Shown here: in pieces, positions 1 to 5,565 of the stretch
How the letters are laid out: each line of letters begins with the position of its first letter
How positions within the stretch are numbered: position 1 is the stretch's first letter
Assembly (NCBI GenBank): GCA_041738285.1
Contig: JBGSQB010000098.1
Coordinates: 1 to 7,804, forward strand
Length of the DNA stretch: 7,804 nucleotides
DNA from: SZUA-521 sp041738285
Lineage (GTDB): Bacteria; Pseudomonadota; Gammaproteobacteria; Pseudomonadales; Azotimanducaceae
Direction: 5' to 3'
Notes under the pieces: model-generated
The model's database searches: none
What the model was told of the DNA's origin: nothing
The model's input: the letters and a program-made list of their open reading frames with translations, nothing else
Position numbers and translations under genes: made by a program

Positions 1-527
1 AGGTGCACGCGCAGTTGGTGGGTGCGGCCGGTCAGGGGTTGGAGGGCGAGTATGGTGTGCGCGGTCCCATAGGCGACCACGCGCATGCGCGTGACGCTGT
101 CGAGGCCGGCGGTGCGCGCTGCGGTCAGTTGAAATCGACTGCCGGCGCGCACGATGGCGGCGCGGTCTCCCGCCACACGGTAGCGGCTCTTGCGGCCTCG
201 CATCAACGGCAGGTCGATGACGCCAGTGCCCTGCAACTCGAGACGACCGGCCACGCGTGCGACGTAGTGCTTGCCCATCTGACGTGCGTTGAAGGCTCGA
301 TTGAGCTGCGCTTGCGTGGATTTGCGCAGCGCGATCAGCAGTACCCCACTCGTGCCTTTGTCGAGCCGGTGCACCGGCAGCGGCGCATCCCTGCCGAGAT
401 AGGCACGCACGTCATCCCACAGACACGCACTCGAGGTGCGGTCGGCGAACATCGACTTGCCGCTCGGTTTGTCGATGACCAGCAGCTCCGTGCTGTGATG
501 GATGACGTCGAACGGGGTCGCCTTCAC
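1..527 (-). CDS. RluA-family pseudouridine synthase, C-terminus cut by window edge
   Basis: Converts uridine to pseudouridine in structured RNA (rRNA or tRNA). Seen on the minus strand: 175 full codons from a GTG start, then the frame leaves the window. The catalytic motif HRLDKGTSG spans residues 53-61, with the nucleophilic aspartate at D56. K86-H-Y88 matches the conserved KxY region, and LTGRTHQLR (165-173) is the second family signature. There is no S4 RNA-binding domain before the catalytic domain, as in the short RluA/TruC type. The start is GTG because it overlaps the TGA of the upstream GST gene (GTGA at 524-527), and no ATG lies nearby in frame before the conserved domain. Translation is probably coupled to the GST gene. 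The RNA target cannot be told from the sequence, so no symbol is given. The missing 3' end probably encodes only a few dozen residues. Confidence 0.9.
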   Translation of the reverse strand, partial: MKATPFDVIHHSTELLVIDKPSGKSMFADRTSSACLWDDVRAYLGRDAPLPVHRLDKGTSGVLLIALRKSTQAQLNRAFNARQMGKHYVARVAGRLELQGTGVIDLPLMRGRKSRYRVAGDRAAIVRAGSRFQLTAARTAGLDSVTRMRVVAYGTAHTILALQPLTGRTHQLRVH

Positions 528-1333
528 TCGGGTTGAAAGGCCTCGGTGAAGCGGATGTTGTGACGTTCGAGGCCGCGCGCCACGATGTCGATGGCGCCGT
601 TTCGGATCATCCATTCGAGGCGGTGGTCGCGATACTCGCGCTTGAACGCACCCGACTCGATCGCAGCGCGCACCATCTGCAGCGTGTTGCCGGAGGCGTT
701 CATGGCCACAGCCTCTGCTTCCTTTCGCGTGGCAGCGACGCTCGGTCGCGCGTTGGCGCGGGCAAACCAGTCAGCCAGTGCCGTGGCTGGCGGCGGTGCA
801 TGGCCGAACCCCGCGGCGCCATTGAGAAATGGGATCACCGCGAGATCGCCCCAGCCGAACCTCGCGCCCGTGAACCAGGCCTGACCCGCAAGGCGAGCAT
901 CGAGCCATTGGTGCCATGACCGGATTTCCTCTCCGCCGCGCGCTTGCAGTCGCTGTGCCGCTTCGCCTTCGGCGCGGCCGAAATTGATGACTTCGGACAA
1001 TCCCCAGGTGATGGCCTCGAAGTGCGTGTCCATGGCGTCCTCGATCATGCGCACCTTGGCCTGAGTGAGCGCATCGGTTGCACGCAGCGCAGGCGTGGGG
1101 AATCGTTCTTCTATGTACTCGAGTATGACCGTTGAGTCCCAGATCGCTGCGCCATCGTGCAGCAGCGTCGGTACTTCGGCGCGGGGATTGGCCTTCGCGA
1201 ACGTGTCTGCAGTTCGGCCGCTGCCGAGGTCCGCGGGCATCGGCGCAGTGAACGCGATCTCCTTTTCCCGTAGCGCGATCTTCACCTTCTGGGCGTAGGG
1301 CGACAGTGGGTGGTCGTAGAGTTCGATGGACAT
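524..1333 (-). CDS. Glutathione S-transferase-family protein with extended C-terminus
   Basis: A soluble protein of 269 residues. The N-terminal thioredoxin-like glutathione-binding domain covers about residues 1-80: LYDHPLSPYAQKVKIAL (5-21, with S11 at the usual catalytic serine position), EVPTLL (53-58, containing the cis-proline that holds the glutathione backbone) and DSTVILEYIEERFP (66-79). An all-helical C-terminal domain follows, with the GARFGWGDLAVIPF signature (156-169), equivalent to the GxxxSxAD region of the family. GSTs usually have 200-230 residues; this one has about 50 more (215-269), rich in Arg, Glu and aromatic residues. Start: ATG at 1331-1333 with a GAGGGGA Shine-Dalgarno sequence 7 bases upstream (1341-1347). 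The gene is first in a two-gene unit with the pseudouridine synthase. It could conjugate electrophiles, act as a peroxidase or dehalogenase, or have no GST activity; the sequence does not decide. Confidence 0.9.
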   Translation of the reverse strand: MSIELYDHPLSPYAQKVKIALREKEIAFTAPMPADLGSGRTADTFAKANPRAEVPTLLHDGAAIWDSTVILEYIEERFPTPALRATDALTQAKVRMIEDAMDTHFEAITWGLSEVINFGRAEGEAAQRLQARGGEEIRSWHQWLDARLAGQAWFTGARFGWGDLAVIPFLNGAAGFGHAPPPATALADWFARANARPSVAATRKEAEAVAMNASGNTLQMVRAAIESGAFKREYRDHRLEWMIRNGAIDIVARGLERHNIRFTEAFQPE

Positions 1334-1340
1334 TCGGGTT

Positions 1341-1347
1341 TCCCCTC
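1341..1347 (-). promoter_or_regulatory. Ribosome binding site of the GST gene
   Basis: GAGGGGA on the minus strand, 7 bases before the ATG at 1331-1333. It supports that start. Confidence 0.7.
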
Positions 1348-1372
1348 GTTGGATTGGTGTTTCGGTGGCCCC

Positions 1373-1400
1373 ATCTTAAGCGCTGCGCGGATGTTGTCAG
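1373..1400 (-). promoter_or_regulatory. Candidate sigma-70 promoter for the GST operon
   Basis: On the minus strand, CTGACA (1395-1400, 5 of 6 matches to the -35 consensus) is separated by 16 bases from TAAGAT (1373-1378, 4 of 6 matches to the -10 consensus). It would start a transcript around 1366, with a 5' leader of about 30 bases that includes the GAGGGGA ribosome binding site. This was found by eye only. Confidence 0.45.
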
Positions 1401-1422
1401 TCGAGTCGGGATCACGGACACT
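1394..1422 (+). promoter_or_regulatory. Weak candidate promoter for the dehydrogenase-oxyR operon
   Basis: On the plus strand, TTGTCA (1394-1399, 5 of 6 at -35) is followed after 17 bases by GACACT (1417-1422, only 3 of 6 at -10). The -35 box overlaps the -35 box of the opposite GST promoter. The weak -10 suggests a need for an activator, or that the true promoter is elsewhere. I see no OxyR-type ATAG/CTAT half-sites in the 124-base region. Confidence 0.25.
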
Positions 1423-1448
1423 GCCCGCCCTTCTCGATCTTTTGCTGC

Positions 1449-1454
1449 GAGGTG
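1449..1454 (+). promoter_or_regulatory. Ribosome binding site that decides the dehydrogenase start
   Basis: GAGGTG lies just before the ATG at 1458; counting GAGG (1449-1452) the spacing is 5 bases. The in-frame GTG at 1452 lies inside this site and has no Shine-Dalgarno sequence of its own, so ATG 1458 is preferred. Confidence 0.55.
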
Positions 1455-1457
1455 CCA

Positions 1458-2540
1458 ATGCGTGCAGCTGTGATGCGCAATTCGACGCTGACCGTCGCCG
1501 ACGTTCCCGAGCCCGTGCCCGGGCCGGGCGAAGTACTGGTGAAGACCCTTGCATGCGGTATCTGTGGCTCCGATCTGCACGCGCTCAAGCACACCCGGCA
1601 GTTCGTCGAAAATTCTCCGGGCGGCGCAATGTCCTTCGATATGAACAAAGACGTGGTCATGGGCCACGAGTTCTGCGCGGAAATTCTCGACTACGGCCCG
1701 GGCTGCTCGAAGCTGCTGCCGGTTGGCGCCCGGGTCTGTGCCATGCCGGTTCTGCTACGCGGGGGCGTGCCTGCCACCGTCGGTTACTCCAATGACGTGC
1801 CGGGTGGCTACGCCGAACGCATGGTGTTGATGGAGCCGCTGCTCCTGCCGGTCAAGAATGGTCTGCCCAGTCAGCGCGCCGCCCTGACGGAACCGTTGGC
1901 GGTGGGATTGCATGCGGTGGAAATGGCGCGACTGAGTCACGACGACATTCCGCTGGTGATCGGCTGCGGTCCGATCGGTCTTGCAGTCATCACCGCGCTC
2001 AAGGCGCGGGATGCGCGGCCGATCATTGCGGCGGATTACTCACCGCTGCGGCGCAAACTCGCTGAAAGGCAGGGTGCCGACATCGTCATCGATCCTGCGG
2101 AGCGCTCGCCGTATGCAACCTGGCGCGAACTCGCAAGTCTGAGCGTGGCCGGGGAGCGCGTGGCGGAGAACCCGCTGAGCGGCACGCCGAGCCTGCGTCC
2201 TGGTGTCTTTTTCGAGTGCGTGGGCATTCCGGGTGTCATCGATCAGATGATGGTGGGCGCGGAGCGCGGCTGTCGATTCGTCATCGTCGGGGTGTGCATG
2301 GAGGCGGATCAGATCCGCCCGCTGCTCGCGGTATCCAAAGAACTGAGTCTTCAGTTCGTGTTGGCTTATACCCCGGAGGAGTTCGCCCGGACGCTGGCGC
2401 TGATCGCCGAGGGCAGCATGAATGTGGATGCGCTCATCACCGGCACGGTTGGGATCGACGGGGTGGCCGATGCCTTTCGTGATCTCGGCAATCCGGAGGC
2501 GCATGCCAAGATCATCGTCGAGCCCTGGCGCCGCCGATGA
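1458..2540 (+). CDS. Zinc-dependent medium-chain (MDR) dehydrogenase
   Basis: A cytoplasmic NAD(P)-linked alcohol/polyol-dehydrogenase-type oxidoreductase of 360 residues. The catalytic domain carries the zinc-site pattern GICGSDLH (34-41, with C36), GHEF (69-72, with H70 and E71) and TEPLAVGLHAVE (144-155, with E145). The Rossmann fold starts at GCGPIG (169-174). D193, at the end of the second strand, favours NAD+ over NADP+. The four-cysteine structural zinc loop of classical ADHs is absent: residues 73-118 hold only scattered cysteines and no CxxCxxC pattern. The start is ATG 1458 (MRAAVMR, typical of the family) rather than GTG 1452. The TGA overlaps the oxyR start in ATGA, so the two genes form one operon. 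The substrate is unknown. Reduction of an aldehyde or quinone formed under oxidative stress would fit the neighbour but is inference. Confidence 0.9.
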   Translation: MRAAVMRNSTLTVADVPEPVPGPGEVLVKTLACGICGSDLHALKHTRQFVENSPGGAMSFDMNKDVVMGHEFCAEILDYGPGCSKLLPVGARVCAMPVLLRGGVPATVGYSNDVPGGYAERMVLMEPLLLPVKNGLPSQRAALTEPLAVGLHAVEMARLSHDDIPLVIGCGPIGLAVITALKARDARPIIAADYSPLRRKLAERQGADIVIDPAERSPYATWRELASLSVAGERVAENPLSGTPSLRPGVFFECVGIPGVIDQMMVGAERGCRFVIVGVCMEADQIRPLLAVSKELSLQFVLAYTPEEFARTLALIAEGSMNVDALITGTVGIDGVADAFRDLGNPEAHAKIIVEPWRRR

Positions 2541-3406
2541 ATCTGCGCGACCTGCGCTACCTGGTTGCAGTGGCCCATCACCAGCATTTCGGGCGGGCGG
2601 CAGAAGCGTGTTTTGTCAGTCAGCCGACGCTGTCGACCCAGATCAAGAAGCTCGAAGAACATTTGGAAGTCACGCTGTTCGAGCGCTCGCCGAAGGGCGT
2701 CATGGTGACGGTGGTGGGCGCCGCGGTCGTGGCACAGGCCGAACGGGTGCTGCGCGCGGTCGACGATCTCGAGCAGGTGGCCGAGCAGCACCGTGATCCG
2801 TACGGCGGCAGCTTGCGTCTCGGTATCATCCCCACTGTGGCTCCGTATCTCCTGCCCAAGATCCTGCCCGCCATTCGTAAGGCGTTGCCTAAGCTCCACG
2901 TGCGCCTGACCGAAGGCCAGACCGCGGTCATCTCCCGCATGTTGCGCGAAGGTGAACTCGATGCCATCGTCCTGGCGCTACCCGTGGAGGAAAATCACGT
3001 GCGGGTGGTGTCCCTCTACGATGAACCATTCTTCTTCGCCGCCAGCAAGCTGCACGCCAAGGCAGGGCAGAAGTCCGTCTCGATCGACGATCTCGAAGAT
3101 GAGCAGGTGCTGCTGCTCGAGGAAGGCCACTGCCTGCGCGACCAGGCGCTCGAGATATGCAAATCCCACAAGGCGGTGGAGAATACGAACTTCCGCGCGA
3201 CCTCGATCGAGACCCTGCGGCAAATGGTGGCGGCCAACATCGGCGTTACCCTGATGCCGGAGCGGGCCATCGGCGCCCGCACGGGCCCTGTTCGTTACCT
3301 TCCCTTTCGCGGTAGTGTGCCGCACCGAGAAATCGGGCTGGCATGGCGGGACAGCGCAACCCGCAGCGTATTGCTCGAGCGGCTCGCGGAGGTCATGCGC
3401 GGCTGA
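2537..3406 (+). CDS. oxyR: OxyR, peroxide-sensing LysR-type regulator
   Basis: A DNA-binding redox switch that senses H2O2 and controls antioxidant genes. It has 289 residues. The N-terminal winged helix-turn-helix (about 2-60) contains the recognition region SQPTLSTQIKKLE (28-40). The periplasmic-binding-protein-like regulatory domain begins near residue 92 with LRLGIIPTVAPYLLP, including T100. The decisive evidence is GHCLRDQALEIC (197-208): C199 and C208 are at exactly the positions of the peroxidatic and resolving cysteines of E. coli OxyR. FRATSIETLRQMVA (219-232) is also typical. It is about 16 residues shorter than E. coli OxyR at the C-terminus. ATG 2537 overlaps the dehydrogenase stop (ATGA 2537-2540), so oxyR probably depends on translation of that gene. 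Classical oxyR genes are often divergent from a target gene; here it is the second gene of an operon, just upstream of groESL. Confidence 0.95.
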   Translation: MNLRDLRYLVAVAHHQHFGRAAEACFVSQPTLSTQIKKLEEHLEVTLFERSPKGVMVTVVGAAVVAQAERVLRAVDDLEQVAEQHRDPYGGSLRLGIIPTVAPYLLPKILPAIRKALPKLHVRLTEGQTAVISRMLREGELDAIVLALPVEENHVRVVSLYDEPFFFAASKLHAKAGQKSVSIDDLEDEQVLLLEEGHCLRDQALEICKSHKAVENTNFRATSIETLRQMVAANIGVTLMPERAIGARTGPVRYLPFRGSVPHREIGLAWRDSATRSVLLERLAEVMRG

Positions 3407-3422
3407 CGCAGCGGCCCGGGCC

Positions 3423-3451
3423 CTTGAAACCGGCAGATTCGCACCCACATT
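3423..3451 (+). promoter_or_regulatory. Sigma-32 (RpoH)-type heat-shock promoter of groESL
   Basis: CTTGAAA at 3423-3429 matches the sigma-32 -35 box. After 14 bases, CCCACATT at 3444-3451 is close to the -10 consensus CCCCATnT. It lies 75 bases upstream of the groES ATG, the expected place for a groE promoter. Transcription would start near 3457-3459. No CIRCE inverted repeat (TTAGCACTC type) is present, so control by HrcA is not indicated. Confidence 0.8.
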
Positions 3452-3453
3452 GG

Positions 3454-3475
3454 CGGGGCGAGATCGAACGCCCCG
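3454..3475 (+). promoter_or_regulatory. GC-rich hairpin at the predicted 5' end of groESL mRNA
   Basis: CGGGGCG (3454-3460) and CGCCCCG (3469-3475) pair perfectly over 7 bp around the 8-base loop AGATCGAA. The hairpin begins at or within a few bases of the predicted start of the sigma-32 transcript. No T-run follows, so it is not an intrinsic terminator for oxyR. It could stabilise the 5' end of the mRNA or be an operator; the sequence does not decide. Confidence 0.5.
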
Positions 3476-3526
3476 AGCCGTGTCGCGTTGGCGCAGTTTT
3501 TCAACCATTGGTAGGAGAAAATTTCA

Positions 3527-3817
3527 ATGAAAATCAAGCCGTTGCACGATCGAATCGTGGTAGAGCGGGTGGCCGAGGACACGAAGTCCGCTGGCGGCAT
3601 CGTCATTCCCGATAACGCCCAGGAAAAGCCCACCCAAGGCAAAGTGATGGCGGTCGGCCCCGGTGCACCGCTGGACAACGGCAAGGTGCGCGCCCTGGAC
3701 GTGAAAAAAGGGGATCGCGTGCTGTTCGGCAAATACTCGGGTGCGGAGATCAAGATCGATGGTACCGACTACGTCATCCTCAAAGAGGAAGACGTGTTGG
3801 GTGTGATTTCCAAGTAA
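3527..3817 (+). CDS. groES: Co-chaperonin GroES (Cpn10)
   Basis: The heptameric lid of the GroEL folding chamber. It has 96 residues, about the normal length. The N-terminal MKIKPLHDRIVVER (1-14) is canonical. The mobile loop includes SAGGIVIP (21-28), whose I25-V26-I27 triplet contacts the hydrophobic groove of the GroEL apical domain. The roof region, with VMAVGPG (40-46), and the C-terminal strand DYVILKEEDVLGVI (81-94) are complete. Start: ATG at 3527 with AGGAG (3513-3517) 9 bases upstream. It is the first gene of the groES-groEL operon, 24 bases before groEL, behind a sigma-32-type promoter. Nothing is odd in the protein itself. Confidence 0.98.
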   Translation: MKIKPLHDRIVVERVAEDTKSAGGIVIPDNAQEKPTQGKVMAVGPGAPLDNGKVRALDVKKGDRVLFGKYSGAEIKIDGTDYVILKEEDVLGVISK

Positions 3818-3826
3818 TCGTGTTTG

Positions 3827-3833
3827 AAGGAAG
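3827..3833 (+). promoter_or_regulatory. Ribosome binding site that decides the groEL start
   Basis: AAGGAAG lies 8 bases before the ATG at 3842. This site falls downstream of an in-frame TTG at 3824, which would add six residues unknown in the family, so ATG 3842 is the start. Confidence 0.75.
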
Positions 3834-3841
3834 ACGCAACG

Positions 3842-5470
3842 ATGAGTGCGAAGAAGGTCATATTCGATGAGAAGGCACGCGCGAGTCTCGCCAGAGGCGT
3901 GGACGTGCTCGCCAATGCAGTCAAGGTCACCCTTGGCCCCAAAGGCCGCCATGTCGTTCTGAACAAGAGTTGGGGTGCACCGACCGTCACCAAGGACGGC
4001 GTATCGGTCGCCAAGGAAATCGAGCTGAAGGACAAGTTCGAGAACATGGGCGCGCAACTGGTCAAACAGGTCGCAAGCAAGACGTCGGATGAAGCCGGCG
4101 ACGGCACGACCACGGCCACGGTGATCGCGCAATCCATACTGAAGGAAGGCATGAAGGGCGTTGCGGCAGGCGTCAATCCAATGGATTTGAAGCGCGGTAT
4201 AGATACCGCGGTCAAATCCGTGATTGCGGCGATCGAAAAGATGTCGATCCCCTGCACCGATTCCGCTGCGATTGCCCAGGTCGGGGCTGTTTCCGCCAAT
4301 GCCGATGAAGCAATCGGATCGATTCTCGCCGAAGCGATGGACAAGGTCGGCAAGGAAGGCGTGATCACGGTCGAAGACGGCTCGGGGCTCGAGAACGAGC
4401 TCGACGTGGTGGAAGGCATGCAGTTCGACCGCGGCTTCCTGTCGCCGTACTTCATCACCAACGCCGATCGCCAGATGGCGGTACTCGAAAATGCAGCGAT
4501 TCTGCTGCGCGACAAGAAGATCTCGACCATTCGCGAGCTGCTGCCGATCCTCGAGGCGGTTGCGCGCTCGGGTCGGCCGCTGCTGATCATTGCCGAAGAC
4601 ATCGAAGGTGAAGCGCTGGCGACCCTGGTGGTCAACAAGCTGCGCGGCATCGTCAACGTGGCGGCGGCGAAGGCGCCAGGTTTTGGCGATCGACGCAAAG
4701 CGATGCTGGAAGACATCGCCGTGATGACCGGTGGCAAGGTCATCTCCGATGAAACCGGCATGCAGCTCGAGAAGGCGACGCTCGCAGACCTCGGCTCGGT
4801 CAAGCGCGTGGAGCTGTCGAAGGAGAACACCACCATCATTGCCGGTGCCGGCGATGCCAAGCATATCGAAGGCCGAATCGGTCAGATCCGTCGCGAGATG
4901 GAAGACACGAGCTCCGACTACGACAAAGAAAAGCTGCAGGAACGTCTGGCGAAGCTCGCGGGCGGTGTTGCCGTGATCAAAGTCGGGGCCGCGACCGAGA
5001 TGGAAATGAAAGAGAAGAAAGCCCGCATCGAAGATGCGCTGCACGCGACCCGTGCTGCGGTCGAAGAAGGTGTTGTGCCGGGTGGCGGCGTTGCGCTGCT
5101 GCGGGCGGCCAAGGGCCTCGACAAGCTCAAAGGCGCAAATGACGATCAGACGGCGGGCATTCGGATCTTGAAGCGGGCGGTCGAAGAGCCGCTGCGTCAG
5201 ATTGTGGTGAATGCCGGGCTCGAAGCATCGGTCATTGCCGACAAGGTGCGAGAAGGCAAGGGCAACTTTGGCTACAACGCTGCCAGTGGTGAGTATGGCG
5301 ACATGATCGCGATGGGCATTCTCGATCCCGCCAAGGTCACTCGTCTCGCGCTGCAGAATGCGGCGAGCGTTGCGAGCCTGATGCTCACCACAGAAGCCCT
5401 CATCTCCGACGAGCCGGAGAAGCCGAAGAAGGGCGGCGGCCACGACCATCACGGTCATGACCACCACTGA
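3842..5470 (+). CDS. groEL: Chaperonin GroEL (Cpn60) with histidine-rich C-terminal tail
   Basis: A 14-subunit ATP-driven folding chamber in the cytoplasm, working with the adjacent GroES. It has 542 residues from ATG 3842. Catalytic and nucleotide residues sit at E. coli numbering: D52 in TKDGVSVAKE, D87 in GDGTTT, and D398 in ARIEDALHATRAAVEEG. Apical substrate- and GroES-binding residues are all hydrophobic: F199, Y203, F204, L234, L237, L259, V263, V264. The inter-ring residues K105, R452 and E461 are kept. The equatorial, intermediate and apical domains therefore look fully functional. The C-terminus is unusual: after LTTEALIS (515-522) comes a charged linker DEPEKPKK, then GGG and HDHHGHDHH (534-542), in place of the GGM repeat common in proteobacterial GroEL. 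Histidine-rich tails are known in mycobacterial GroEL1, where they have been linked to metal binding. Whether this is the only groEL of the genome cannot be seen here. Confidence 0.98.
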   Translation: MSAKKVIFDEKARASLARGVDVLANAVKVTLGPKGRHVVLNKSWGAPTVTKDGVSVAKEIELKDKFENMGAQLVKQVASKTSDEAGDGTTTATVIAQSILKEGMKGVAAGVNPMDLKRGIDTAVKSVIAAIEKMSIPCTDSAAIAQVGAVSANADEAIGSILAEAMDKVGKEGVITVEDGSGLENELDVVEGMQFDRGFLSPYFITNADRQMAVLENAAILLRDKKISTIRELLPILEAVARSGRPLLIIAEDIEGEALATLVVNKLRGIVNVAAAKAPGFGDRRKAMLEDIAVMTGGKVISDETGMQLEKATLADLGSVKRVELSKENTTIIAGAGDAKHIEGRIGQIRREMEDTSSDYDKEKLQERLAKLAGGVAVIKVGAATEMEMKEKKARIEDALHATRAAVEEGVVPGGGVALLRAAKGLDKLKGANDDQTAGIRILKRAVEEPLRQIVVNAGLEASVIADKVREGKGNFGYNAASGEYGDMIAMGILDPAKVTRLALQNAASVASLMLTTEALISDEPEKPKKGGGHDHHGHDHH

Positions 5471-5479
5471 CGTTTGAGT

Positions 5480-5523
5480 GAATCACGGGGTCGTGGCATC
5501 TTGTCGCGGCTCCGTGATGATTC
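5480..5523. repeat. Imperfect inverted repeat after groEL
   Basis: ATCACGG (5482-5488) pairs with CCGTGAT (5512-5518) across a 23-base loop. Adding GA before and TTC after, with a GA bulge, extends it slightly. No T-run follows, so it is a poor intrinsic terminator. It may be a weak structure in the groEL 3' region or chance. Confidence 0.3.
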
Positions 5524-5554
5524 CTATCGCCTCCAGCCCCACACGATATCCCGC

Positions 5555-5558
5555 AGGA
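5555..5558 (+). promoter_or_regulatory. Ribosome binding site supporting a GTG start for the CNNM gene
   Basis: AGGA lies 7 bases before the GTG at 5566. The ATG at 5558 is out of frame, and no better in-frame start precedes the first membrane segment. Confidence 0.5.
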
Positions 5559-5565
5559 TGGTCTC

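Noticed and set aside
3..536. 177-codon plus-strand open frame at the left edge
   Set aside because: It is opposite the pseudouridine synthase, whose catalytic motifs are clear on the minus strand.
1334..1457. OxyR binding site in the divergent region
   Set aside because: No ATAG/CTAT half-sites with OxyR spacing are visible.
771..1667. 298-codon minus-strand open frame
   Set aside because: It overlaps the GST gene in another frame and crosses the divergent promoter region; its Arg/His/Pro-rich product is typical of a shadow frame.
3454..3475. Intrinsic terminator of oxyR, or a CIRCE operator
   Set aside because: No T-run follows the stem, and the arms do not resemble the CIRCE sequence.
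3824..3841. TTG start extending GroEL by six residues
   Set aside because: The ribosome binding site lies after this TTG, and family members begin at the equivalent of ATG 3842.
3524..5467. 647-codon open frame antisense to groES-groEL
   Set aside because: It mirrors the groESL codons on the other strand; its product is low-complexity, rich in His, Arg and Asp, and resembles no family. It is a GC-rich shadow frame.
5471..5565. Strong terminator or small gene between groEL and the CNNM gene
   Set aside because: Only an imperfect inverted repeat without a T-run is present, and no short frame has a convincing ribosome binding site.
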